NCBI GenBank assembly: GCA_003255025.1
Contig: QANY01013423.1
Coordinates: forward strand, 795,779 to 859,778
Length of the DNA stretch: 64,000 bases
Source: Datisca glomerata
Lineage: Eukaryota; Streptophyta; Magnoliopsida; Cucurbitales; Datiscaceae
Direction: 5' to 3'
Positions within the stretch are counted from its first letter, which is position 1. The number at the start of each line of letters is the position of its first letter. Under the pieces are notes generated by a model. That model ran no database searches. It saw only the letters and a program-made list of their open reading frames with translations, and was not told the DNA's origin. A program made the position numbers and the translations under genes. Positions 31,928 through 44,800 of the stretch are shown in pieces.

Positions 31928-32801
31928 TTAGCACAGAAAATCAGCAAACTGCATTTTCCTCTCATGGTATATGTCTAAAGTTGAAATACTCCCATCACTT
32001 TGCCAAAGAAAAGATATCAGACGCAATTGCTGAGATACCACTGCCAAAATTATTGGAATTTTGGATTTCCTCAACAAGCAAAGTTGAGTTCGTGTAAATC
32101 TGAATCCTGTCATGGCAAATTTTTTGGAATTCTTCAAGGCCCCATCTAAGAGCAAGACTCCCCTGTCAAACCATCCTCAACAAAATTATGAGTTGTGAAA
32201 CCAGCCTCGAACACGTGTCCACCTGGGTCCTAGAGAACCCAACCCAATCCAGCCACTTGATCCTTACCCACCCAAGCCACATCTGATTTAAGCACCCAAC
32301 CCCATTATTGGCCTTAGATTCACCTTGTTCAACAATTTCAATATCAAACTTAGTAGCCTCGTTGCAAGTAATTTCCCAGACACGCTTCTCTGTTTGTTGG
32401 ATGGCCAACAAAGGATTGAGATCTAAGCTTTCAAAGCACCTTTTATTTCTAAATTTTCGCACCCTCCATAAGCCACAAATAAACCAAATCAGCAGCTTCT
32501 CTTTTTGTTCACCTGAACCAGTAGCAAATATTTTGCTAGAAATTTCTTTCCATATCAGGAATTACACATCAGGGTATTTGAATGGAGCATTAAAGGGGAT
32601 TAAAAACTAAAAGGCATATGCAAAGCTACACTTAAAAAATAGATGTATAAGGTCTTCTTCAGCCTTACTACATACTGGACAGCAGCTATCAATTCTCAAT
32701 CCCTTCTTCAATAAATTAGTTTGGCATGCAAGAAAATTATTTTTCTCCACACAAAATCCTTGAGTTTCGGGAGAATTTTTAATTTTCAAAGACCTGCCCA
32801 T
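31928..32801 (-). pseudogene. LINE zf-RVT and RNase H-like C-terminal remnant
   Basis: 32801-32607 carries the zinc-binding RT-associated block CCPVCSKAEEDLIHLFFKC with its Cys and His residues in order. Downstream, frames down to 31928 carry a degraded RNase H end (ALRWGLEEFQK in one frame, YHERKMQFADFLC at the end). This C-terminal layout is typical of plant L1-type LINEs. Confidence 0.75.
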
Positions 32802-33542
32802 ACCTTACTGTGAGTGATCCCCGAGCTACCTCCCCACATTAGTCTTCCTTAACATCTCGTTCTTCAACAGCTTAATAGCTAAATCATAACCAATTTTAAC
32901 TGAGTAGATGCCATTTTTACTATAATGACACCCAACTCGATCTAGACCACCATGCCTACTAAAATGGATACCCTTAATCGCTCCAATATCCCCAAAAAGG
33001 AAGATTGTGGACAGTTTTGACAAATCCTAATTCAAACCATCATCCGTAAGAGCTCCTTAACAAAGCAAAAATCATCCACCTTAGGCGATAGTACCTTAAA
33101 GTTCCATGGACAAGCTAAGGATCTTCCTAAATCTTAATAGAATTACCACTAATGTCAAACCATCTCAATCCAAAGGATAGAAGTTTTCTCCCTCTAGAAT
33201 ACTTCTCCAACCCCAAGATGGTCGGGACCCTCTCGTAGCTTCCAAAAAATCATAATTCCTAAAATATTTTCTCTTTGAAAAAATTAATAAGCAAAGTGTT
33301 AGGCTTCATGAAAAGATTCCAGCTTTGCTTCGCTAGAAGAGCTAAGTTAAAGGCAGACATATCCTCAAACCCTAGCCCTCCTTAAATTTTATCTTTAATG
33401 AGTCTACTCTAAGACTCCCAGTGAATATCTGATTCAAATGGAGTTGCATTCCACCAGAAACTTGCCAAGTGAGAGTAAATTTTCTTACACGTAGAAATTG
33501 GAATCTTAAAACAAGACATAGTATAATTGAGGATAGAAAAAG

Positions 33543-34710
33543 CTACCGCTTTAATAAGTACTTCTCGACCTGCTGGCAAAAGCAATTTTTCAGACCATCC
33601 TGAAATTCTCCATAAAATCTTCTAAAAAATATGGTTGAAAATAGTCTTCTTGGACATCCCGAAATCAAGCTCCATGCCGGGATACTTTTTAAGTGAAGAA
33701 GACAATACAAGGCCGAATCTTTCAGTGAGTTCATACTGCTTATTCTTCACATTATTAGTACTATAAACCATCAAGCTCTTCTACTTGTTTACCGCTTGAC
33801 CAGAGGCATCATCGTAGCTCTTAAGAATATAAAAAATCACAGCCAATTCAGATTCCTTAGCTTTGCAGAAGAAGAGTGAGTCATCAGTGAACAACAAGTG
33901 TGAAATGACAGGCCCACCTTTAGAAAATCTAAACCCCAAAATCAACTTATCATCACATGCCTTACTAAGGGACCTAGAAAGAACTTCAACACAAATCAAG
34001 TAAAGAAAATGATAGAGAAGAGCTTTTTGTCTCATATTCCTACTAGGCTCAAAACTCTTATTGCATGCTCCATTAACAACAATACTAAAGGAAATAGAAG
34101 AAATACATTTAAGAATCCAATTGCACCATTTAGAAGAAAACCCCAATCTCATTAATGTCTTAATAAAAAAAGTTTCTATTCTATCACTTCCTTCCCTTTA
34201 TTTTTATTATGAAAAGCATGCATGATTTCATGTGCTATCAAAACGTTATCAGTGATACTTCTACCTGCAACAAAAGCACTTTGGCTCTCTCCAATAATCT
34301 TTCCCATTACGCTCTTCAACCGGTCAGTGAGTACTTTAGAAATAATCTTGTAAGTGACATTACATAAACTAATCAGTCTATATTGAGTTATTTTTCTCGG
34401 GTAAGAAACCTTTGGAATTAACACAATATAAGTATGATTCAAACCAGGGGGAGAACATTATCATTAAAGAAATGAAATACCATAGAAAGGACATTGTCTC
34501 GCATCGTCTCCCTGCGTTGTTTAAAAAAGGACATAGTGAATCCGTCCGTGCCCAGGGCTTTGTTAGGATGTATGTCTCAGATAGCATTCAAAAATTCCTG
34601 TTCAGTTCCACCACGATCCAGCATGAACAAATCAGTATCCTCAAGTGAAGGGAAAATACCATTGAGAGCAACTTCTAAAGTAGCTGAATCAGGATTAGAA
34701 GATGTAAAGA
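33543..34710 (-). pseudogene. LINE reverse transcriptase remnant
   Basis: 34442-34176 reads YIVLIPKVSYPRKITQYRLI, SLCNVTYKIISKVL and QSAFVAGRSITDNVL, the canonical LINE RT blocks. 34152-33781 includes GGPVISHLLFTDDSLFF, where the catalytic FADD box is FTDD; both Asp residues are kept. The enzyme primes reverse transcription at nicked target DNA. Frame breaks at about 34170 and 33780 and several stops inactivate it. Confidence 0.88.
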
Positions 34711-34714
34711 GTTG

Positions 34715-35928
34715 CTAAAAATAATTCACCACGAGTCTATGAATACTATCTACTCTAGTGTGCCAAACACCATTCAAGTCCTCCAGTGCATGGATTTTTT
34801 TATGTCTTCGCTGGGCTTTAAATCGAGCTTGGAAATAAGCCGAATTTCTATCACCATTTTCCAGCCAATCAACACGTGCACGATCCTTCCAATATAAATC
34901 CTCCTCTATCACAACAACCCTTAATTTTTCTTCTAACTCTATGGTTTCATTAAGGTCTATCTCCCTCTTCATACTCAAATTAGTAGCAAAATTCCTCCTC
35001 CTTTAGTCAATGAGAGCACCACGAACCCCATCCAGAGTATACACCAAATCCTTATTACCAGACCTAGTGTTCAAATTTTTCCAAGTCTCATCGATAACTT
35101 CTCTACAAAGAGGATAATTTCTCCATCTTCTATGAAACCTAAAAATAGGCTTAATATTCCTTTTCTCTTGTATCCAATAAAATAGGGAGATGGTCAGACC
35201 CATGAGCCGAAAGATGGAAAAGTTTCGCGTTTGGGTATAAATTAAGCCAGCTAAAATGCCCGAAGCATCTATCCGATCTCTCTTTGATTAATTCCTCACC
35301 ATCCCTTTTATTCACCTAAGTGAAAGAAGAGCCAACATAGCAAAGATCCATTAAGTCACACTCTTGAGTAAACTCTTGCAAAAGAGCGAAACTAGCAGCC
35401 CCCCTCTCCAAACCTCCTAGTTTCTCCTACGAACTTATCAAATCATTGAAATCCCCCAAGAGAACAAAGGCCTCCCTATAGGATTTGCATCGAACAATAA
35501 GGATATCTAATTGAGATTTACGAACTGTCTCAACAGTACTGAGACATACCACAAAAATATGCGAATAAATATTCTTAATAACATCAAAGACCCTCAATTC
35601 CATTAAAAATCACCATATTTAACCAAAGAAACAGAAGAATCGTCCACCCAAAAAATCATCAAACCACCCCCTATACTGATGGGATCCACGTAACACATCT
35701 TGAAGCACCAATCAAATACTTCAATTTATTAACCATAGCAGATCTATTCTTTGTTTCAAGAAGAAAAATTAAATTTGGGGAATGGGATTTAGAAAACCCT
35801 TGCAATGAGGAAACTGTGAGGAGTTCCCCACACCCTGATAATTCCACACCATAGCTTTCATGGCGTACCTTAGGGCCGCTTAGGGTCGGCTCCTGCCACC
35901 CTTCCATTAGATTCTTTGGAAGGTACAT
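34715..35928 (-). pseudogene. LINE endonuclease domain and linker remnant
   Basis: The minus-strand 5' part of ORF2. An N-terminal AMVWN-like start lies near 35855, with SPNLIFLLETK in the same area. 35203-35003 and 34978-34715 carry the C-terminal endonuclease and linker text (YWKDRARVDWLENGDRNSAYF). The endonuclease nicks target DNA. Many frameshifts. Confidence 0.75.
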
Positions 35929-36146
35929 AGTCTCCCTTCTTCTTCTTCGGTTCCTGGAACTCTTCTATCGTGAGCTGGTTCTCGTCTAATGGAGCTTCAC
36001 ATTCACATTTTTTTCCAGAACAATTAGATAATTGGCCAACTTGTTTCCTTCATTCGAATATTAGAGTTGAGGTGGCCCAGCTTAGCTTTAGTCTTCTGCT
36101 TCTATTTCTTCGCTAACTTCTCTCTTTCTTGGACATTAATCATAGT

Positions 36147-38065
36147 TGTGCTAGGATTGATCAGTTTTAAAATTGAAGAAAATTAGATTTGAATCATGAA
36201 AGGTTCATGGGTTAAATTTAATTTTTTTATTTAACTTATTTAATCATATTAAATAATTTAAAACCAATTTTAATTTGATCATGCATATACGATATTAAAC
36301 CGAATAGATTAAGAGAAAATGATTTTCACCTTTACTCCATATCGGAGAAATTCTGAACTAGTGGAACATTCTCGAGCGTTCTTCGTGTTCTTCAAGCTTT
36401 AAGATCAAAATCATGAACTTGATCTACCACGAACGATTTCTAAATTAGTCAATCAACAACCACCCATTAATTTTAAAAATATATCTCAGAAGAATTTTAC
36501 GTAGGAATTTGAGTGTGGGCTCTCAAAACGATTGAAGAAGAAAAATCAAATCTTCTTTTCTTCAGATTAATTTCGGCAGCAACAGTAGTGAGAGGAGAAA
36601 ACATTTTCTCTTCCTTTTTCTGTGTGTTGATAACAACAACTATATCTTATCCTCGTTATCTCTTTGCAATCAAATTGCTATTAGATATTTATCAAATGAT
36701 AATTTTCGGTATTTACAAATACACCCATATATTATAAACTTTCTGAAAATTTCCCTAATTATCTATTATTGCCGAAAATTATATGATTTCCTAGAGTTTT
36801 AGTTGTATCGAAATTCATCAATCCAATTAATAAATATAATTGGTCATTATCAATTAATTAATTAATTTTATTTAACTAATTATCTAATAATTAGAAAATA
36901 ATAAATAATTAATTTAATACAACAATTATACTTAACTGACTTAAGTGACATCATCTACCACATATAAGTGTAGGAAATATGCCTTGGCATCAAAACACAT
37001 TTTGGTCCAACTTAGTTCGATTTTCTATTCCTGTTCTCTGAGCTATTTCTAAGACCGAATGGACCTACATGAACAGAGCTTAGGATTCAAATACCCGGTG
37101 AATTTGTCTCCATAAATTCCTGACCTATTTAATCCTGACATCGTAGGACTCCAATATAGGTTTGATGCCAAATCAACTCTCAATTCATGCGTGCTACATT
37201 TTTAGTTGGTGTAAATAAACTCCATTATTTTCACGGTCCACAGAATATTTTAACATAATACCTATCATGAATATCAATAACAAGAGTAGAATGTAAAATT
37301 ACCATTTACCCATTTTATTATTATTTTCTTAACTCTTTTATTGACTGTGAATAAGAAAGATATTATAGTGAATTGTCTCGTACAATTCACAAGTCTTATT
37401 TGATAACTCATTTCATCGAAAAATTGGCTAAGTTAATTTATTCACATACCCATCAATAAAGCATAAGGTGATGTTGTTTTCACAATACAACCACGAATTT
37501 TTATATTTGCGAATCACGCAACTCCTACTTAATTAATTACAATCCCAACACCGAGACATTGCCTGCCAATTCAAACTCATTCATTTGACATATCAAATAT
37601 TACGTATTCACTCCAAGATTAAGGTAATTACAAAAATACTCTTAAAGTGTAACAATTAGATTTAGAGCTAGGTAAACAGTTTTGGACTCTAAACTAATTT
37701 ATTACTGGTCTATTTAACATGTTCATAACATGTATATGTTAACCATTTGAGTCTCCACCCGTATACCCCAAGACTGACATCCAACGGTTCAACCTAATAG
37801 TCGTAATTAGATTCGATTGCCTACTCGATCTTAAGCCTACTAAAATCGTTCTGAACTATATCAGAAGAGTTCGTCTGGAGATGCTTCTATCTTCACTCTT
37901 TTTTCGTTGACAATAGTTTTAGGGCTTGAGTAATTTATAAACATGTTTTAATTTAAAATAAAACTTTCAATTTATTCATAAAAAACTCAGTAATACAAAT
38001 GATTAAGAAATAATTAAATATAAATAAATAGTTATCACACACTATTTTATGGACATATTCCAACA
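36147..38065 (-). repeat. Solo LTR (about 1.92 kb) of the TGTTGGAAT...TAACA copia family inside the LINE
   Basis: Starts TGTGCTAGGATTG at 36147 and ends ATATTCCAACA at 38065, matching LTRs at 60438-62303, about 46327-47120 and 63868 onward over long blocks (e.g. AACAAGAGTAGAATGTAAAATTACC at 37280). No PBS, polypurine tract or coding region adjoins it, so it is a solo LTR. Flanks ATAGT and AGCTG do not match as a target duplication. Confidence 0.8.
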
Positions 38066-39288
38066 AGCTGGACGTAGGCAAAAAGAGTCATCTAGAGCTT
38101 CTGTTGGCCCAACCTCCCATTTGCTACTTTCTAAGGTTTCCACGTCAACCAAGCCCTGAATACTAGATGGGCCCACCTCCATATACATCTCATCCTCCTT
38201 GAAAATATTCAAAGCTTCCCCTAAATTCTCGTTCACCTTACCAGAGCACATCTTCATCAAAAGCTCCGTCAATCTCTCCTCTCTAATATTGGCACCAAAA
38301 TTCCCTTCGGTTACAAAATCTCCTTGAATCAAGCTTTCAGAACTATTTTCACCCTGATTCGGCGCAAACTTCATAACTCTTTTATCTCCTTCCTGCAAAT
38401 CTAGATGGGTAGTAACTGCTTTCCAAATTCGGATCAGAGACTACTAGAGACTGTTGGACGTTCACCAGCTAATTCACCTTGTTCTTTCCCGTCCATCCCC
38501 TCTGTCATTTCCGAATCCTTTTGGGGAACCTCTACGTCTTCCACGCCATGATCGATTTATGCCATCCTCTAACAGCCATCCACTGAAAGCTCTTAGATTT
38601 TCATTGTATTCATCTCCTCTATTTCTAATATTTCCAGTTGTACTCTGGTCTGAAGATATTATCGGACACTTCTCATCAGTGTGAAGGATCCTCCCACATG
38701 TATTGCAGAATCTTGGTAACCTTTCGTACTTGAAACTGCACCATGTCTTCCTCCCATCAAAATTGATGAAAGACCATCGAAGCAAGGGTTTTGATAAATT
38801 GAAGTCCACTTTAATTCGTAAGAATCAGTTAAGTTCAAACCCGTCTTTTAAGAATCCATCATCTGACTCAATAACCGTACCAATTTTTCTGGCAATGACT
38901 TCTCCCACCTTTTTACTTCTGCATTCAAGAGGTTACTCATGAATTTGCACCTAGAATTCATTCAAGATAAACTTATAAACGGACAAGGTCATTCTGAGGA
39001 ACCATCTTTTAACAAACAAAAACATGGCCTTCAAATAACCATGGACCTTTGTTTACAACGAAACTTAGAGTCACGTTATTGAGAAAGAAAATTTTGAAAA
39101 ACATCTTTCCCAACCTCGATAAACCGAACATCTTAATCAACATTCAATGCTTTTGGTAATATTTATTTTATCTGAAAATTGTATCTTCTATCCAAAAATA
39201 ATCTTCCAAGAATACTCAACCTAATAGCTTCTACACTCCCATACGCAACCTCCCTTGGGATCACTATCTCACAGGCTTCCTCCTCCAT
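38066..39288 (-). pseudogene. LINE ORF1 (gag-like, zinc-knuckle) remnant
   Basis: Begins MEEEACEIVIPREVAYGSVE at 39288. A DUF4283-like region with stops follows. The frame 38809-38474 carries the zf-CCHC_4 block YERLPRFCNTCGRILHTDEKC with all CCHC residues. ORF1 proteins of plant LINEs bind the element RNA. A Glu/Ser-rich tail runs to the LTR boundary at 38066. Confidence 0.82.
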
Positions 39289-39300
39289 GATGTAACATCG

Positions 39301-39468
39301 ATCAAGATGACTGGCCAGATCATTATCGATACGTTCACTATTAGAGAAATCATGTTTTAACTTAATTGTACCATTGTCATAAGTTATTATAAGAAAAAGT
39401 TACGTTTTAAATAATATAACAGTGATTTAGGCTTCCGAAGAAAGTTAAAACATGAGATTTTTTTATAA
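39301..39468. other. LINE 5' UTR or spacer
   Basis: AT-rich stretch between the LINE ORF1 start and the next LTR. Nothing recognised. Confidence 0.35.
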
Positions 39469-39750
39469 TGTTAGATAAAATCCTTATCGGTATAAACCAC
39501 ATCTTAAAACTCTAAGAACTCATGTTGAACACACCAAGAATCAAATAACTGTAAAAGTGGTAGCGTGCGTGAATCCATGATAGTAGGTCACAATTTAGAG
39601 TCAAGCAGTTTACCTTCCAGATCTACAGGATTCTCTAACAAAGAGTCCACTAAAACCTTAGATCACTTTTAATTGGGTCTAATCTTATTTGACAGTCCGT
39701 AACATATAATTATTCATATATAAGTCCATCATTGTATTAAGGATCCAACA
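39469..39750 (-). repeat. copia-3 3' LTR (282 bp)
   Basis: On the minus strand it starts TGTTGGATCC and ends TTTATCTAACA. It matches 46109-46293 with substitutions throughout (e.g. TTGAACACAyCAAGAATCAA in both). Confidence 0.8.
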
Positions 39751-39952
39751 CTCTTCCGCTTGAGCTATATGTGTAACCTTATAATCATGCTTTGCAAAAA
39801 TAACTAAACAAACTCAACTTTGCTATCATTGCCGAAATGTATTTATAGTCAATTTGGTCCGTAATCATACCAACATAGGATCAAAGCGTCCATTTGGCCA
39901 TCGCTAGATCAATCGTTACTCAACCTATCAATGGCCACGTATGTCAGGTCAG

Positions 39953-41896
39953 TGTTGGGCATAGTGCCCTCAAAGCATATGTAAAGATATTTTATTTGAA
40001 AATGAATAAAAACATATTTTTCTTGTAATTGTATTCTATGAATTATTATTAAATAAGTTAATGTAAATATCTAAAAAATTTATATTTATTAATGAGACTA
40101 TAATCTTATATTAGTACAAGATGATTAATATAATTGGTAGTGAATAAAATAGTCCGCAACATATTAAATTATGAAACTTTTAATGAATGGTTGCTAGTAT
40201 GGTTCGCTAAACATTATGAATGCATGTAATCTAGATCCGGGTCACTGATGTGGATAGCCATCTTAGTGAATGTACTTTATATAATTAGATTATATAAGAT
40301 ATGACCTATGTTAATGAATATCTTTATTAACTTATCGTTTATCATAAAAATTTAGTACACATCAATCAGATGATCATATGTAGATAAGTCTAAATCCTTA
40401 GTAGCCATGAACTCCTATACATGTATACTAGATCTTTTGATTCACTCATTAAAGTTTCTTTGTAAAACATGCTACTAACTTTTATTTTGGAGATTCAGTG
40501 ACATGCATGACTGGGAACATTAACTCACAAGATTTAGAATTCAAGCTTCCCTGACGAATCGTATAATGGTTCCCTTAAGTGTTAATTCTAGGACTGAATG
40601 ATTATTTAGCTCAAATTTATAATGTAGTAATAAATTAACCGTTCACTAGTGAATTACTAATACTTAAAGATTAAGAGATAATTAGAAGGGTAAAATGGTA
40701 ATTTTAATAAACTCTAATTTACGAACCAATAATGGGAGGACATAATTACATGAAGTGATTACATCAATTGACTACACGAGATTACTCTTTAAATATAATA
40801 TGTAATTACTAAGAGTGCAATTTCATATTTATAGTGGAGTAATATTGGAATTAATAAATAATATTATTTAATTAAAATTTTAATTAATAATCTGATTTAT
40901 TAAAGCTTAGAATTATGGGTTCATGGTCCCCAAGCTACCTCGATACAACATAGATTTTTCGGGACAAGTATATAATTATGAGATAATTATGTGTATTTAA
41001 TTGATTGAGTAATAATTAATTAAATTAATTAATCAAATTTTTAAAAAGTCTTGATTAATTAATTATATCGATTAGTTATGAATTAATCGATATTGAGATA
41101 ATATATTTGATTTATGAAATTAAATAATATTAAATTATTATAAGATAATAATTTGAACTTGAATTTGAATTAACTACGGTTAATTTTGAATTAACAGATA
41201 AGCTAGTTGATATGCATTAGCATATAAGTTAATTTTGAATTAAGTCATATTAAGATATTTATCTGATTGAATAATAATTTAAAAAAAATTATCACATGGC
41301 ATGTCAGACTCTCACGCGCCAATCACTGATTTGGATTAGGGATTGGCGTGACACACTGCAGTGGCACATTTTTATAATTAATTTATTATTTGAAAACCCT
41401 AAACCCATTTTGCGTTGACCTAGAATGTAAATAGATATTATTTTATTGGCCTCATAAGCAATCAATTGATCAATTAATAAAAGCTCTGCAAATTCTCTAA
41501 TTCTTTCTTAGAATTCTGTCTCAAAAACATTCTCCAAATCTCTAGATCTCATGTGTTGAGTACATCTAGAGATATAAAATTATTGTTGATTAATTCTACC
41601 TCCTGGTGTGTTTGGGGATTGATTTAGAAGATTTTGGTGTGGATCTCAAAGTCTGCTCATCGTGGAATCAAACGTTCATTGTTTTTACTAGAAGATAGCG
41701 AGGACACGATAGACTTCAAGAGGTAAAATTATTTTCTTTGAATGTCTATTAATTTAATGTATAGATATATAATGGATCCGTGTGAAAAATAGTTTTTCAC
41801 AAAATTATTTTTAGGATCTGTGGCGTCACAATTGTTTTTCAATCAATAAAATTTTTGAAACCCCCCTTTCATTGCGCGCACACCGCGATTCCAACA
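39953..41896 (+). repeat. Plus-strand 5' LTR (1944 bp) of the TGTTGGGCATAGTGCCC copia family (copia-4)
   Basis: Starts TGTTGGGCATAGTGCC at 39953, ends GATTCCAACA at 41896 and is followed by the PBS TTGGTATCAGAGC (41898-41910). The same family in opposite orientation forms the LTRs at 47784-49812 and 54582-55750. Confidence 0.85.
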
Positions 41897-42140
41897 ATTG
41901 GTATCAGAGCGACTTTATATATGTATACATTAAATGCTATATTGATTTTCTTGCATGATTCAATATTTATTTTGATATGTATGAATGAGTGGAAGGTTAT
42001 ATTTTTTGAATGTATGATTAATGATGGATCATTAATTGTATCGTGACTTTTGGGTTTAGGCTTTGTTCTTATTTTTCTTTAGATCTTGTGTAAGTTGTTT
42101 GGGGCATATGATTTTTTGTAATTTTATTTTGAATATTATG
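41897..42140 (+). other. copia-4 PBS and leader, truncated
   Basis: PBS plus about 230 bp of leader matching the leader of the element at 52911-54581 (complementary strand; shared words TATATGTATACATwA and TTTTTTGAATG). After about 42140 the sequence changes abruptly to copia-3 RT on the other strand, so all copia-4 coding sequence and its 3' LTR are gone. Confidence 0.7.
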
Positions 42141-42530
42141 TTGTCAAAACCGTCTTTACATCTATCTGATGCAGCTCAATATTGAAATGCGCCATCAATG
42201 CCATTATAATCCTAAAAGAGTCTCTCATAGAAACCGGAGAGAAAGTCTATTTATAGTCAATGCATTCTTTCTGTGTAAAACTCTTTGCAACAAGACGAGT
42301 CTTGTATCTTTCCACATTACCTTTTGAATCCCTCTTGGTCTTAAAAATCCATTTGCAACCAATAGGTTCACACATTCTGGTAATGGGACAAGATCTCGCA
42401 TGTCATTATCCTTGATGGACTTAATCTCCTCATTCATGGCATCGATCCACTTCTGAGAGCTAGAACGTTCCATGGCTTGATGAAAGTTGATCGGGACATC
42501 TTCTATCACCCAATTCCTACCTCATGTTCT
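42141..42530 (-). pseudogene. copia-3 reverse transcriptase N-terminal remnant
   Basis: Minus frames show FHQAMERSSSQKWIDAMNEE and, further on, the IELHQIDVKTV block that ends abruptly at the copia-4 junction near 42141. Motifs after that, including YVDD, are missing. In-frame stops are present. Confidence 0.8.
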
Positions 42531-42779
42531 TGGAGAAATACAATATAATCATCTGACATTGCACTTCTCCTCTCTCTAATGGATCTCCTTGATGGCATAA
42601 GTTCTTGACGTTCAAGAGTTTATTCTTCTGGAACAATTTCATGAATGAGAGTTTCTCCGATATTGTCTTGATATGTTGTGTAATGAGCAAGGTCAGGAAC
42701 GCAGTTCTGATCAATGATAATTACACCTATGAGAATATCAACACATTCCTTTTGAAAGACAAAATTCCTAACTGTATCT

Positions 42780-42817
42780 CCCCCCCCNNNNNNNNNNNNN
42801 CCCCCCCCCCCCCCCCC
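42780..42817. other. Assembly gap (13 N) flanked by poly-C
   Basis: C run, 13 N (42788-42800), then a further run of about 17 C. It lies in the integrase-RT linker of copia-3, where a homopolymer is not expected. Confidence 0.9.
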
Positions 42818-42947
42818 GCAAACTCAACATCCTCAAAGAACCTAGCATTGCCCATCTGAAAAATCGACCTAGTCGTGAGATCATAAAACTTGTACCCCAT
42901 GAATCTTTCAGAGTATCAAACAAAATAGCATATCACGGTCCTTAAGT

Positions 42948-43650
42948 CTAGTTTTTTTCATTAGGCCTATAAGGCCTTGCCTCAGCTGGGCATCCCCAAA
43001 CGTGCAAATGCTTTAGACTAGATTTTCTGCATGTCCAAAGCTCATAAGGGCTTTTGGCAGTCTCTTTAGTTGGAACTCTGTTAAGGATATACACTATAGC
43101 CTTAAGTGCTTCACCCGAGAGTGATTCTGGTAAGGTAGAATGAGTAATCATATTCATCACCATGTCCTTAAGCATTCCGTTTTATCGTTTGGCATCACCA
43201 TTCATAGTAGGTGAACCTGACAAAATGTACTATGGGACGATACCACATTCCTTTAAGAATTTAGCAAACGGTCCTAGACGTTGTTCACCTGAACCATCAT
43301 ATCTGCCACAGTATTCACCAATACGGTCAGATCTAACGCTTTTGATCCTTTTGTTAAGTTGGTTTGCAACTTCAGCCATAAATTTTTTGAACACGTCCAA
43401 TGAATTTAACTTTTCATGAATGAGATATATGTAGCCATATCTAGAAAAATTATCTATGAACGTTATAAAGTATTGTTGACCATTCCAAGCAATCGAAGGG
43501 AATGGCCCACAAATATTCTTATGCATAAGTTCTAAAACATCCTGAGTCCTGTTGACTTTAATCTTAAAACAAGATGAGACATTTCCATGAGTCCTGTTGT
43601 CATAACACATCTGATTTCTAATTAGTTAATTTTATTTTAGTACCACGTGT
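42948..43650 (-). pseudogene. copia-3 integrase remnant
   Basis: 43610-43230 reads ELMHKNICGPFPSIAWNGQQ (catalytic Asp replaced: normally HTDICGP), then FITFIDNFSRYGYIYL and IKSVRSDRIGEY (second Asp kept). 43175-42948 continues with the C-terminal [18 protein letters not shown] block. The frame is broken between them. Confidence 0.85.
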
Positions 43651-44332
43651 ACTTACTTACATAGATTCTTGAATTGAAGCAATTGTATCAAGTAGATAAA
43701 GATTATCGTAACCTGATAAATATTGGAACCAATCAAATTTGAATCATAAAACAAATCATAGTTTTAATTCCAAATGAACAAACATAACAAGCTTTGTCCA
43801 AAACATAGACATAAATCAAATTGTGTCTAAAAGATGATACAATAAATGTTTCATTATAATTCAAATAGAATTCAATATTTAACAATAATCTAAATTTCCC
43901 TAACGCCTTAATTTCAATCGTCTTGTCAATACCCAGATAGATATATCTTTTAACATCACTTGGTCGTCAACAAGTCAAGCAACCCTGTATAGTCACACTG
44001 ATGTGAGCTGTTGCACCAATATCTATCCATCACGTGTGTCTAGTAACTGAACTTAAATTAACCTCAGAACAAACGAAATTAAAAAGCACACCAAGCGTGA
44101 TAATTGGTATAGACCCTTCAGTTCTTGAGAAGTAACAACTATTGTCTTTTGGGTCAATTGGCTTCTTTTACTGTTTCTTGTGTTATGCTGTATCTACAGC
44201 AACCTCATCCTTCTTCCTTTTCTTTCCATTGCCCTTATCCTTAGAGGTAGACGTTAGGTAAATACTATGTATCTTATCATGTTTCACCCTTTCCTCTTAC
44301 TGAACATAGTGTGAGATGAGATCATTCAGAGA

Positions 44333-44800
44333 TCAAGTCTCTTTCTGATAGTTGTACCTCACCTTAAGATGGTTGAGTGCGTTGGAAGGGATATCAAAAT
44401 CAGACGCGTCCCCAGAGAGTTCAAGCTTAAGTGCTTTCAACCCTGAAACAAGATGAGATATTTCGATGATGTACTCCCTAATGTAGCTTTTACCAATATA
44501 CCTTATTGAAATTAGATTTGCCAAGAGCGTACCATTTCTTCCATTTCTTTCTTGGCAAACCTCTTTTCAATATCCATAAGAACATCCTTAATCGTGCTAA
44601 TCTTTTCAGATATAGTGCCCCTAAACGTTTCTGGGATGGCTTCATTCATGATCATCATACACATGCGATTTGATTTCTCCCACCTTTCCATATCCGTCTT
44701 GTCATCAGAGGTGCTTTTATCTGTAAGTGGTGAAAGAGAATTAGTCCTTAATGCAAGATTTAAATTCATAACTCCAAGAACTATCAAGAGATTATCTTTC
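44333..44800 (-). pseudogene. copia-3 gag remnant
   Basis: 44787-44512 carries a gag with MERWEKSNRMCMMIMNEAIP and KFDVLMDIEKRF-like text (seen as DVLMDIEKRFAKKEM). 44524-44333 continues in another frame (REYIIEISHLVSGLKAL). A zinc knuckle may lie further left, near 44200-44240, where only basic residues are visible. Confidence 0.75.

Larger units (their letters stand above)
31925..39300 (-). mobile_element. Decayed LINE (non-LTR) retrotransposon, split by a solo LTR
   Basis: Minus-strand L1-type LINE. In its own direction: ORF1 from an ATG at 39286-39288 with a zinc knuckle, interruption by an LTR (38065-36147), then endonuclease, reverse transcriptase, zf-RVT and RNase H fragments down to about 31925. 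All parts have stops and frameshifts. No poly-A tail was found at the 3' end, which may be truncated just right of the hAT MITE. Confidence 0.85.
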
